Positions 7,855 through 15,878 of a DNA stretch of 64,000 bases are shown here, piece after piece (within the stretch, counting starts at the first letter, position 1; the number at the start of each line of letters is the position of its first letter). The stretch is from Alkalisalibacterium limincola. Lineage in GTDB: Bacteria > Pseudomonadota > Gammaproteobacteria > Xanthomonadales > Xanthomonadaceae. A program made the position numbers and the translations under genes. The DNA lies in contig NZ_VRTS01000006.1 of the NCBI RefSeq assembly GCF_008017755.1, positions 62,001 through 126,000 on the forward strand, read 5' to 3'. The notes beneath the pieces were generated by a model. That model worked only from the letters and a program-made list of their open reading frames with translations, did no database searches and had not been told where the DNA came from.

Positions 7855-9246
7855 ATGACCCGAAGCAAGCGCATCTACGTGCTCGACACCAACGTGCTGA
7901 TGCACGACCCGACCGCGATCTACCGGTTCGAGGAACACGACGTCTTCATCCCGATGATGGTCCTGGAGGAACTCGACGCGGCCAAGAAGGGCCAGTCCGA
8001 AGTGTCACGAAACGCCCGCCAGGTCAGCCGTTTCATCAACGAGCTGATCGTGACCGACGGCACCGACAAGATCGGGACCGGCCTGAGCCTGGACCGGCCC
8101 GATGCGATCAAGCTCGGTGCCGGCAGCGGCAAGCTGCTGTTCCAGACCCAGCCGGTGGCCGTGGACCGCAAGTTCGGGACGGTGCTGCCCGACAACCAGA
8201 TCCTGGCCTCGATCCTGGCGCTGTGCGAGGCCAACCCGGATGTGCCGGTGGTGCTGGTGTCCAAGGACATCAACCTGCGCATCAAGGCCGCGATCTGCGG
8301 CGTGGATGCCGAGGACTACGAGAACGACCGGGCGCTGGACGATTTCAGCCTGCTCTACTCCGGCTACAACGAGCTCGACGAGGACTTCTGGGAAAGCCAC
8401 AAGGACAGCCTCAAGAGCTGGACCGACAAGGGCCGGACCTATTACGAGATCGCCACGGGCGAGAACGAGCAATGGCATCCGAACGAGTTCGTCTACCTGC
8501 CCGGGGACGAGTCGGTCGAGCTGCGCGTGGTCGAGCACACCGGCGACAAGGCCGTGCTGCAGATCGTCGACGACTACCGCAGCAACCAGCACGCGGTGTG
8601 GGGCATCCTGGCGCGCAACCGCGAGCAGAACTTCGCGCTCAATGCGCTGATGGACCCGGAGATCGACTTCGTCACGCTGCTGGGCACCGCCGGCACCGGC
8701 AAGACCCTGCTCGCCCTGGCGGCCGGTCTGGCGCAGACCCTGGACCAGCAGCGTTACCGCGAGATCATCATGACCCGTGCCACGGTCAGCGTAGGCGAGG
8801 ACATCGGCTTCCTGCCCGGCACCGAAGAGGAAAAGATGACGCCGTGGATGGGCGCGCTGACCGACAACCTGGAAGTGCTCACCCACAACCAGGAAGGCGG
8901 CACCTGGGGCCGCCAGGCCACCAACGACCTGCTGGCCAGCCGGATCAAGATCCGTGCGATGAACTTCATGCGCGGGCGCACGTTCCTGAGCCGGTGGCTG
9001 ATCATCGACGAGGCCCAGAACCTCACGCCCAAGCAGATGAAGACGCTGATCACCCGTGCCGGCCCCGGCACCAAGATCGTCTGCCTGGGCAACGTCGAGC
9101 AGATCGACACGCCCTACCTGACCGAAACGACGTCGGGCCTGACATTCGCGGTCGACCGATTCGCCAAGTGGAAGCACAGCGCCCACATCTCGCTCAAGCG
9201 TGGCGAGCGCTCGCGCCTGGCCGACTTCGCCTCCGAGGCGCTGTAG
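7855..9246 (+). CDS. phoH: PIN domain / PhoH-family ATPase
   Basis: Fusion of an N-terminal PIN RNase domain (residues 1-150; YVLDTNVLMHDP with the acidic metal ligands, then LEELDAAKKG and DNQILASILAL) with a C-terminal PhoH AAA-like ATPase. The latter carries Walker A GTAGTGKTLLALAAG and Walker B WLIIDEAQNLTPKQ. This is the PhoH2/YlaK architecture, proposed to act as an RNA helicase/RNase. The ATG at 7855 follows AGGAAGG by four bases and gives 463 residues; the open frame extends upstream to 7684 but overlaps bcp. Despite the name, no Pho box was seen upstream. Confidence 0.93.
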   Translation: MTRSKRIYVLDTNVLMHDPTAIYRFEEHDVFIPMMVLEELDAAKKGQSEVSRNARQVSRFINELIVTDGTDKIGTGLSLDRPDAIKLGAGSGKLLFQTQPVAVDRKFGTVLPDNQILASILALCEANPDVPVVLVSKDINLRIKAAICGVDAEDYENDRALDDFSLLYSGYNELDEDFWESHKDSLKSWTDKGRTYYEIATGENEQWHPNEFVYLPGDESVELRVVEHTGDKAVLQIVDDYRSNQHAVWGILARNREQNFALNALMDPEIDFVTLLGTAGTGKTLLALAAGLAQTLDQQRYREIIMTRATVSVGEDIGFLPGTEEEKMTPWMGALTDNLEVLTHNQEGGTWGRQATNDLLASRIKIRAMNFMRGRTFLSRWLIIDEAQNLTPKQMKTLITRAGPGTKIVCLGNVEQIDTPYLTETTSGLTFAVDRFAKWKHSAHISLKRGERSRLADFASEAL

Positions 9247-9250
9247 GGCC

Positions 9251-10050
9251 ATGGTGCGCGCGGCATCGGTACTCACCATGCCGGATCGGACTCCGGCGGT
9301 GGTGCGGGCATCCAGGCCGACCTGAAGACGTTCGCCGCGCACGGCCTGCACGGGCTCAGCGTGATCGCGGCGCTGACGGCCCAGAACACGCGCGGCGTCA
9401 CTGCCGTGCACGTGCCTCCGCTGGAGTTCCTGGGTGCCCAGATCGACGCCTGCTTCGAGGACTTCGACGTGCGCGCGGTGAAACTGGGCATGCTGGCCAA
9501 TGCCGCGGTGATCGAGGCGGTGGCCGATGCGCTCGAGCGGCACCGGCCGAAGCACCTCGTCGTCGACCCGGTGATGGTCGCCACTTCCGGCGCCCGCCTG
9601 CTGGAGGCCGATGCGCTGGACGCGCTGCGCGAGCGCCTGCTGCGGATCGCGACGCTGGTCACGCCCAACATCCCGGAGGCCGAACTGCTGCTGGGCAAGG
9701 CCATCGACGCGGAATCCGCCGAGGCCGCCGTGGTCGAACTGCTCGGCTTCGGCTGTCCTGCGGTGCTGCTCAAGGGCGGGCACATCGGGGAAGGCCCGAT
9801 GATCGACCGGCTGCAGGATGGCGACGCGCTGCACGAGTTCGAGCACGAGCGCCTGGCCGTGGAAGGCCACGGCACCGGATGCACCCTGGCATCGGCGATC
9901 GCGGCGAACCTGGCCCTGGGGCTGTCGCTTGCCGACGCCTGCGGCGAGGCGGCGGACTACGTGCACGGGGCACTGAGGCACGCCTATCGCCCCGGTCGCG
10001 GCACGGTCGCCGTACTCGACCACTTCTGGCGCCTGCGCTCCGGGGATTGA
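9251..10050 (+). CDS. thiD: Hydroxymethylpyrimidine (phosphate) kinase, frameshifted near its start
   Basis: Phosphorylates HMP and HMP-P in thiamine synthesis. Translation from the ATG at 9251 gives MVRAASVLT and then leaves the frame. One base is missing after 9279 (AT|GCC where ATC GCC is expected). Restoring it yields [19 protein letters not shown] and a 266-residue ThiD, exactly the E. coli length. The remainder (9280-10050) is intact, with [35 protein letters not shown] and [15 protein letters not shown]. As written, only an internal GTG at 9361 would give a truncated product lacking the HMP-binding loop. Starts 4 bases after phoH. Confidence 0.9.
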
Positions 10051-10057
10051 ACGAAGG

Positions 10058-10080
10058 AAGGGGCGCCATGGGCGCCCCTT
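10058..10080. terminator. Bidirectional hairpin terminator between thiD and isocitrate dehydrogenase
   Basis: A 10-bp perfect inverted repeat AAGGGGCGCC (10058-10067) / GGCGCCCCTT (10071-10080) with a 3-base loop lies between convergent genes. The T run is short, so termination efficiency is uncertain. Confidence 0.6.
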
Positions 10081-10105
10081 CCGCGACACTCCCGGGCTGT
10101 CGCGC

Positions 10106-11110
10106 TCAGACGCGGCTGGCGATCGCCTTGGCAAAGCCCATCGTGTTGCCGCTGCCGCCCAGGTCGGGGGTCAGGTTGTCCTTCGCTTCCATCGTCGCCA
10201 CGATGGCGGCGCGCAGGCGCCTGGACTCGTCGAGCTTCTCCATGTGGTCGAGCATCTGCGCGGCCGCCAGCATCAGCGCCACGGGATTGGCGACGCCCTG
10301 GCCGGCGATGTCCGGCGCCGAACCGTGGACGGCCTCGAAGATGGCGCAGTCGTGGCCGATGTTCGCGCCCGGCGCCAGGCCCAGGCCGCCGACGAGACCG
10401 GCGCACAGGTCGGAGACGATGTCCCCGAACAGGTTGGTGGTGACGATCACGTCGAACTGCTCGGGACGCATCACCAGCTGCATGCAGGTGTTGTCCACGA
10501 TCATCTCGTTGCACTCGATGTCCGGGTACTCGGCGGCCAGCTCGCGGGCCACCTTCAGGAACAGGCCCGACGTGGTCTTGAGGATGTTCGCCTTGTGCAC
10601 GACGGTCACCTTCTTGCGACCGATCCGGCGCGCCATCTCGAAGGCGTAGCGCACGATGCGCTCGGACCCCTTGCGCGTCACCACCTGCTGCAACGTGGCC
10701 ACTTCGCCATCCTCGGAAAGGGTCTGACCCTCGCCGATGTAGGCGCCCTCGGTGTTCTCGCGCACCGTGATCAGGTCGATGTTCTCGTAGCGCGAGCGGG
10801 TGTTCGGGAACGTGATGGCCGGACGCACGTTGGCGTAGAGGTCGAAATGCTTGCGAAGCTGCACGTTGATCGAGCTGAAACCACCTCCGACCGGCGTGGT
10901 CAGCGGGCTCTTGAGCGCGATCGCATTGCGCTTGATCGCTTCCAGCGTGGCCGCCGGCAGCAGCTCGGCGTGCTTGTCCAACGCCACCATGCCGGCGTCG
11001 ACGTACTCGTACTCGAGGTTCGCGCCGAGCGCGTCCAGGACGTGCAGCGTGGCCTCCATGATCTCCGGGCCGATGCCGTCGCCGCTGATGACCGCGATCT
11101 TCTGCTTCAT
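10106..11110 (-). CDS. icd: NAD-type isocitrate dehydrogenase
   Basis: Member of the isocitrate/isopropylmalate dehydrogenase family; oxidative decarboxylation of isocitrate in the TCA cycle is most likely. From the ATG at 11110 the product is 334 residues, the short monomer class rather than the 416-residue NADP enzyme. Signatures: ISGDGIGPEI at the N terminus, TPVGGGFSSINVQLRKHFDL (substrate loop), ITVRENTEGAYIGEG, the catalytic Lys in VVHKANILKTT, and NLFGDIVSDL with the metal Asp residues. Isopropylmalate or homoisocitrate dehydrogenase is possible but less likely; no leu genes are adjacent. Confidence 0.85.
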   Translation of the reverse strand: MKQKIAVISGDGIGPEIMEATLHVLDALGANLEYEYVDAGMVALDKHAELLPAATLEAIKRNAIALKSPLTTPVGGGFSSINVQLRKHFDLYANVRPAITFPNTRSRYENIDLITVRENTEGAYIGEGQTLSEDGEVATLQQVVTRKGSERIVRYAFEMARRIGRKKVTVVHKANILKTTSGLFLKVARELAAEYPDIECNEMIVDNTCMQLVMRPEQFDVIVTTNLFGDIVSDLCAGLVGGLGLAPGANIGHDCAIFEAVHGSAPDIAGQGVANPVALMLAAAQMLDHMEKLDESRRLRAAIVATMEAKDNLTPDLGGSGNTMGFAKAIASRV

Positions 11111-11261
11111 AAAGGGATTTCCGTGTTTCAGGCGGGGAAAGGGTGGCGGCAATGACCGCCACAAATCCGTTCAATTATGCCTGAAATGCCCCCTTCCTGC
11201 AGCCAACAGCCCGCTGGCGCCCTGCTTCCAGCCCGCCCGCCACCCTGTCGGGGCGCGCGCG

Positions 11262-11657
11262 TCAGTGCTCGTGGGAAGGGGCTTCGGGCGCGCCCTCGCC
11301 CTGCTCGATGCGGTCGAGGAAATCCACGGCGCGACGCAGGTGCGGGATCACGATCGACCCGCCGACGACCAGCGCGACGCTGAAGGTCTCGAACAGCTCC
11401 TGACGGCTGGCGCCGGCCTGCCGACACTGGGCCACGTGGTAGCTGATGCAGTCGTCGCAGCGCAGCACCATGGACGCGACGAGACCCAGCAGCTCCTTGG
11501 TCTTGTGGTCCAGCGCGCCCTCGCGGTAGGTCTGCGTGTCGAGCGCGAAGAACCTGCGCACGACCTGGTTGTCCTCCGCGAGGATCCGCTCGTTCATGCG
11601 CTTGCGGAACGCGGTGAATTCCGCGACGCGGTCGGCCTCGCTGTCGGCGGCGCTCAT
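11262..11657 (-). CDS. AhpD-like carboxymuconolactone decarboxylase family protein
   Basis: The 131-residue all-helical protein carries the AhpD core motif as RCDDCISYHV: a CxxC pair followed by His four residues on, preceded by the conserved KELLGLVAS helix. In AhpD these residues act as a thiol relay or peroxidase. The start overlaps the glutaredoxin stop by four bases (ATGA), so the two are translationally coupled. That supports a joint role in thiol redox chemistry (inference). The frame continues upstream to 12035 but that part is antisense noise over grxC. Confidence 0.88.
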   Translation of the reverse strand: MSAADSEADRVAEFTAFRKRMNERILAEDNQVVRRFFALDTQTYREGALDHKTKELLGLVASMVLRCDDCISYHVAQCRQAGASRQELFETFSVALVVGGSIVIPHLRRAVDFLDRIEQGEGAPEAPSHEH

Positions 11658-11914
11658 CCTGCGTTCTCCAGCAGCGGCTGGAGCCCGCCCTCGCGGTCGA
11701 GCCGGACCAGGTCGTCGTAGCCACCCACGTGGGTGTCGCCGACGAAAATCTGCGGCACGCTGGTGCGCTTGGACATTTCGAGCATCTTCTTTCGCTCTGC
11801 CGGGTCGAGGTCGATGCGGACTTCCTGGTATCCCACCCCCTTGTGGGTGAGATAGTTCTTCGCTGCCACGCAGTAGGGGCAGATGGCGGTGGAATAGATC
11901 GTCACGAGGCTCAA
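11654..11914 (-). CDS. grxC: Glutaredoxin 3
   Basis: Glutathione-dependent thiol-disulfide oxidoreductase. The 86 residues from a TTG at 11914 match GrxC length. The redox site is CPYC (STAICPYCVAAKNYL), with the GSH-binding TSVPQIFVGDTHVGG segment and YDDL. GGAGAG lies upstream of the TTG. Alternative upstream ATGs (to 12025) would add a long unrelated leader. Coupled to the AhpD-like gene downstream. Confidence 0.93.
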   Translation of the reverse strand: MSLVTIYSTAICPYCVAAKNYLTHKGVGYQEVRIDLDPAERKKMLEMSKRTSVPQIFVGDTHVGGYDDLVRLDREGGLQPLLENAG

Positions 11915-12086
11915 GGAAACTCTCCGGCAACAACGGCGGTCCAACCCATATGGTAGCCGGCCCGGCACTTTTCCAGTGCGGGCCTTCAGGTCCCTGACTG
12001 ACACCCCCCGGAACGCACAACCCACCCGTGGTCACTGCCCGTTCACTACACGGGCGCCCCCCGGCCCCATGCTAGCCTCGCCCACG

Positions 12087-13711
12087 ATGGAGAACACCCG
12101 CTTGCGCATGCCCCTGCTGTCACTGCTTGCCGCCGGACTCGTCTGCGGAGGCGCCCTTCTGGCCGGACCCGATGCCCGGGCCCAGCAGGCGTCCGGCTGC
12201 CCGACATGGGCTCTTCCGCCGGCACGCTGATCACCCCGGCCCAGGAAGCCCAGTACGGGGCCATGTACCTGCGCGAACTGCGCCGCTACGGGTGGGTGCT
12301 CGATGACCCGCTGCTGGATGGCTGGCTGAATTCACTGGGTTTCGAACTGGCCTCGGTGACCGAGAACTCCGGCAGCGACTACACGTTCTTCATGATCCGC
12401 TCGCGCCAGGTCAATGCCTTCGCCACCCTGGGCGGCTACATCGGCATGAACGCAGGCCTGGTGCTGACCGCTGAAAGCGAGGACGAGGTGGCTGCGGTCC
12501 TGGCGCACGAAATCGCCCACGTCACCCAGCGCCACATCGTGCGTTCGGTGGAGGCGGCCCAGAAGGACCAGATCCCGATCCTGCTGGGCATGCTGGCCGG
12601 CGCCATCGCGGCGCAGTCCGCAGGCAGCGCCGACGGGGCACAGGCAGCGATCGCCAGTGGCATGAGCCTGATGATGCAGCGCCAGATCAACCATACGCGC
12701 GCTGCCGAGCAGGAGGCCGATCGACTCGGGATCCAGACGCTGGCACGCGCGGGCTACGATCCCGACGCGATGGCCGGCTTCTTCGGCCGCATGGGACGGA
12801 TCTCCCGGGCAGGCGGGGGGGAAGGCGGGGTGCCGGAGTTCCTCCGGACCCACCCGGTCACCACCAACCGGATCAGCGAAGCGCGGGACCGGGCCCAGCG
12901 CATGCGCCAGGATCCGCCGCGGGACTTTTCCTCGCGCCGCGCCGGCCATAGCCATCCGCTGCTCCCGGCCGGCCTGGCGCTGGACCGCGACGTGCTGGGC
13001 GGCCCCCGCCAGTCGCATCGCTTCGACCTCGCCCGTGAACGGCTCAGGGTGCTCACCGCCCCCTCCCCCCCTCAAGCAGTGGACGAGTACCGGCGCATAG
13101 GCGAGCGGTCTCCGGACGGCCTCAGCGATGCGCAGCGCTATGGCTATGCCCTTGCGCGAATCCGCCATGGCCAGGCGCAAGCGGCGGTGACGGAGCTGCA
13201 GTCCCTGATCGAGCGGCATCCCACCGACCACTGGCTGACCCTGGCGCTGGCCGAGGCCCAGCACCAGGCGGGCGACCATGCCACGGCGGTGGAGACCTAC
13301 GAGTCGCTGCACCGGTCGATGCCGAACAACCTCGCGGTCGCCCTGTCCTATGCCCAGGCGCTCAACGAGACGGGAACCCGCGAGGCCGGCGTGCGCGCAC
13401 AGACCCTGCTGCGCCCGATCGCGCGCAGCTCGGCGGCCGACTTCAGCTACCAGCGCATCCTCGCCCGGGCCAGCGAACTGGCCGGCGACGACATCCGCGC
13501 CGCCGAGGCGCACGCGGAAGTGGCCTTCCTCAACGGTCGCGCCGAGGATGCACTGAACCAGTTGCGGGGCTTGCAGCAGCGCAATGACCTCGACTACGTC
13601 CAGCGCGCGCGCATCGATGCGCGCATCACCGAGGTGACGCCGATCGTCCTGGAGATGCAGCGCCAGGGCATCGGCCCGGACGGGCGCAGGCGCTCGGACC
13701 CGCGCGGCTAG
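12087..13711 (+). CDS. bepA: BepA-like periplasmic M48 metalloprotease with TPR tail, frameshifted
   Basis: Periplasmic zinc protease and chaperone for outer-membrane protein assembly. The signal peptide begins at the ATG at 12087 (MENTRLRMPLLSLLAAG, ending near ARAQQ). One C is missing after 12197, where GGC CTG is expected; downstream the frame resumes as LPDMGSSAGTLITPAQE, the BepA hallmark. The active-site HExxH is HEIAHVTQRH, with the third ligand in AEQEADRLGIQ. Residues from about 290 form TPR-like helices (VTELQSLIERHPTDHW). Corrected length about 541 residues. Divergent from grxC. Confidence 0.88.
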
Positions 13712-13729
13712 GACGGCATGGTCACGAAA

Positions 13730-13747
13730 CAGACATAAAACTGTTAT
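13730..13747 (+). promoter_or_regulatory. Pho box upstream of phoB
   Basis: The 18-base sequence CAGACATAAAACTGTTAT matches the PhoB consensus (two CTGTCAT-type half sites separated by an AT-rich 4-mer) at 15 of 18 positions. It lies 38 bases before the phoB GTG in a short AT-rich island within very GC-rich DNA. This indicates PhoB autoactivation under phosphate limitation. Confidence 0.75.
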
Positions 13748-13785
13748 CTACTGGCACGCAGACCAACCAGCCATGGGAAACGAGC

Positions 13786-14477
13786 GTGCACAAGCGCATC
13801 CTGATTGTCGACGACGAGCCCGCGATCCGTGAGATGGTCGCCTTCGCATTGCGCAAGGGTGAGTTCGAGCCGGTGCATGCCGGCGACATGCGCGAGGCCC
13901 AGTCGGCGATCGCCGAGCGGGTCCCCGACCTCATCCTGCTGGACTGGATGCTGCCGGGCATGAGCGGCCTGGAGCTGGCACGGCGCTGGCGCAAGGACGA
14001 GCTCACCCGCGAGATCCCGATCATCATGCTGACCGCCCGGGGCGAGGAGAACGACCGCGTCAGCGGCCTCGATGCCGGGGTCGACGACTATGTCGTGAAG
14101 CCGTTTTCCGCCCGCGAACTGCTGGCGCGCATCCGCGCCGTCATGCGGCGTTCGCGCGGCGACGAGGAGGACGGCAGCGTCAGCATCGGCGGCCTGCGCA
14201 TCGACGGCGCGGCGCATCGCGTCCACGCCGGCGACACCCCGATCCACATCGGCCGACCGAATACCGCCTGCTGCACTTCTTCATGACCCACCCCGAGCGC
14301 GTGTATTCGCGCTCGCAGCTGCTCGACCACGTCTGGGGCGGCAACGTGTACGTGGAGGAGCGCACCGTCGACGTGCACATCCGGCGCCTGCGCAAGAGCC
14401 TGGAGCCGTACCAGCTCGATGGCATGGTGCAGACCGTGCGGGGGGCGGGCTACCGGTTCTCGCAGTCATGCGACTGA
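13786..14477 (+). CDS. phoB: Phosphate regulon response regulator PhoB, frameshifted
   Basis: OmpR-family response regulator. The receiver domain (residues 1-120) has the acidic pocket in ILIVDDEP, the phospho-acceptor Asp53 in LLDWMLPG, and DDYVVKPFS. The winged-helix domain follows ([40 protein letters not shown]). One C is missing after 14254 (GGCC|GACC for GGC CCG ACC). Restoring it joins the two halves into a 230-residue PhoB; as written the DNA-binding domain is out of frame. GTG start. phoR overlaps its end by 10 bases. Confidence 0.93.
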
Positions 14478-15793
14478 TCGCGGCGCGCCACTGGCGGCAT
14501 ACCTTCTACCGGCTCCTGCTCGTCTACACCCTCGTGGTGGTGCCGGCGGCGGTCGCGGGGGAACTGTGGATGGGCGTGGCCATCGCATCCACCGCAGTGG
14601 CCGCCTGGAGCCTGGTGCGCCTGGCGCACATCGTGGAACGGCTGCGCTACCAGCGTCGCTTCACTCCGCCGGAAGGCTGGGGTGCCTGGTCCGAACTCGA
14701 GGCATTGCTCTACCAGCGCCAGCGCGAGACCCGCATGCGCAAGCGCCGGCTGCTGTCGATGTTGCGTGCCTACCGCGAGGCCGCTGCGTCCCTGCCCGAC
14801 GCGGTCATCGTGATGGACCGCGCCCACCTCCGGGTGCGCTGGTTCAACGAGGCCGCGCAGCGCCTGGTGGGAATGAACTACCCGCGCGACATGGGCGCGG
14901 CGTTCACCCACGTGGTGCGAACGCCCAAGGTGGTGGACTGGCTGCGTGCCGGCCGCACCGACGAGCCGCTCATGGACATGCCCGCGCCCGTCGACGACAC
15001 GATGCGACTGAGCTACCGGCTCATCCCCTACTTCGACGACCAGTGGTTGCTGGTGGTACGCGACGTCACCAAGCTGATGCACCTGGAGCAGGTGCGGCGC
15101 GACTTCGTGGCGAACGTTTCGCATGAACTGCGCACGCCCCTGACCGTGGTGCACGGCTACCTGGACCTTCTGGAACCGGAGGAAAAGCCCGACTGGGCAC
15201 CGATGCTCACGGAGATGCGCCACCAGTCCCAGCGCATGACCCAGATCGTGGAGGACCTGCTGACCCTGTCGCGGCTGGAGGCCCAGGAACGCCTGCCGGA
15301 GGAATCGGTCAGCATGGCGTCGATGCTGGCGACGCTGCGTCGCGAAGCGGATGCCCTGAGCCAGGGCCGCCATACCGTGAGCATCAGCGACGAGACCTCG
15401 CTGGACCTGTGCGGCTCGACGAAGGAGCTGCACAGCGCGTTCTCGAACCTGGTGACCAATGCGGTGCGCTACACCCCCAATGGCGGCCGCATCGGCATCT
15501 CCCTGCGCGACACGCCCGACGGTGGCCTGTCGCTGGAGGTATCCGATACCGGCAACGGCATCCCCCCGCAGCACCTTGGCCGCATCACCGAGCGCTTCTA
15601 CCGCGTGTCCACCAGTCGCAGCCGGGATTCCGGCGGCACCGGGCTGGGACTGTCGATCGTGAAGCACGTGCTCGCGCTGCACCAGGCACGGCTGGAGATC
15701 GAGAGCGAGGTGGGATTCGGCAGCACCTTCCGCGTCGTCTTCGGCCCCGAGCGCGCGCTGGAGCGCAGCGAGCACGACGATGCCCTGGCCTGA
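14468..15793 (+). CDS. phoR: Phosphate regulon sensor histidine kinase PhoR
   Basis: Membrane-bound kinase partner of PhoB, 441 residues. N-terminal hydrophobic segments lie at about residues 14-50 ([18 protein letters not shown]), followed by a PAS domain around 95-190. HisKA carries the phospho-acceptor His near residue 219 ([13 protein letters not shown]). The HATPase domain has the N box [12 protein letters not shown]1 DTGNGIPP and G2 [13 protein letters not shown]. It lacks a large periplasmic domain, as in other PhoR proteins, which read Pst-PhoU status. Overlaps phoB and precedes ppk. Confidence 0.95.
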   Translation: MRLIAARHWRHTFYRLLLVYTLVVVPAAVAGELWMGVAIASTAVAAWSLVRLAHIVERLRYQRRFTPPEGWGAWSELEALLYQRQRETRMRKRRLLSMLRAYREAAASLPDAVIVMDRAHLRVRWFNEAAQRLVGMNYPRDMGAAFTHVVRTPKVVDWLRAGRTDEPLMDMPAPVDDTMRLSYRLIPYFDDQWLLVVRDVTKLMHLEQVRRDFVANVSHELRTPLTVVHGYLDLLEPEEKPDWAPMLTEMRHQSQRMTQIVEDLLTLSRLEAQERLPEESVSMASMLATLRREADALSQGRHTVSISDETSLDLCGSTKELHSAFSNLVTNAVRYTPNGGRIGISLRDTPDGGLSLEVSDTGNGIPPQHLGRITERFYRVSTSRSRDSGGTGLGLSIVKHVLALHQARLEIESEVGFGSTFRVVFGPERALERSEHDDALA

Positions 15794-15878
15794 GGCCGCC
15801 CGCGGCCCGGGCCGCGTGCCGGTGGGCTAAGCTGGTCCTTCATTCCCCCACACCCCGATATTCCCTGCGCGACAGACC

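Noticed and set aside
8005-10134. A 709-codon open frame on the minus strand opposite phoH and thiD.
   Set aside because: Antisense shadow created by GC-rich codon bias; the plus strand encodes clear PIN-PhoH and ThiD motifs and the antisense product has no recognisable domain.
11959-11984. A stem-loop (GGCCCGGCACT / AGTGCGGGCC) between grxC and the M48 protease gene.
   Set aside because: It has no T run on either strand and lies in a divergent promoter region, so a terminator is unlikely; no known RNA motif recognised.
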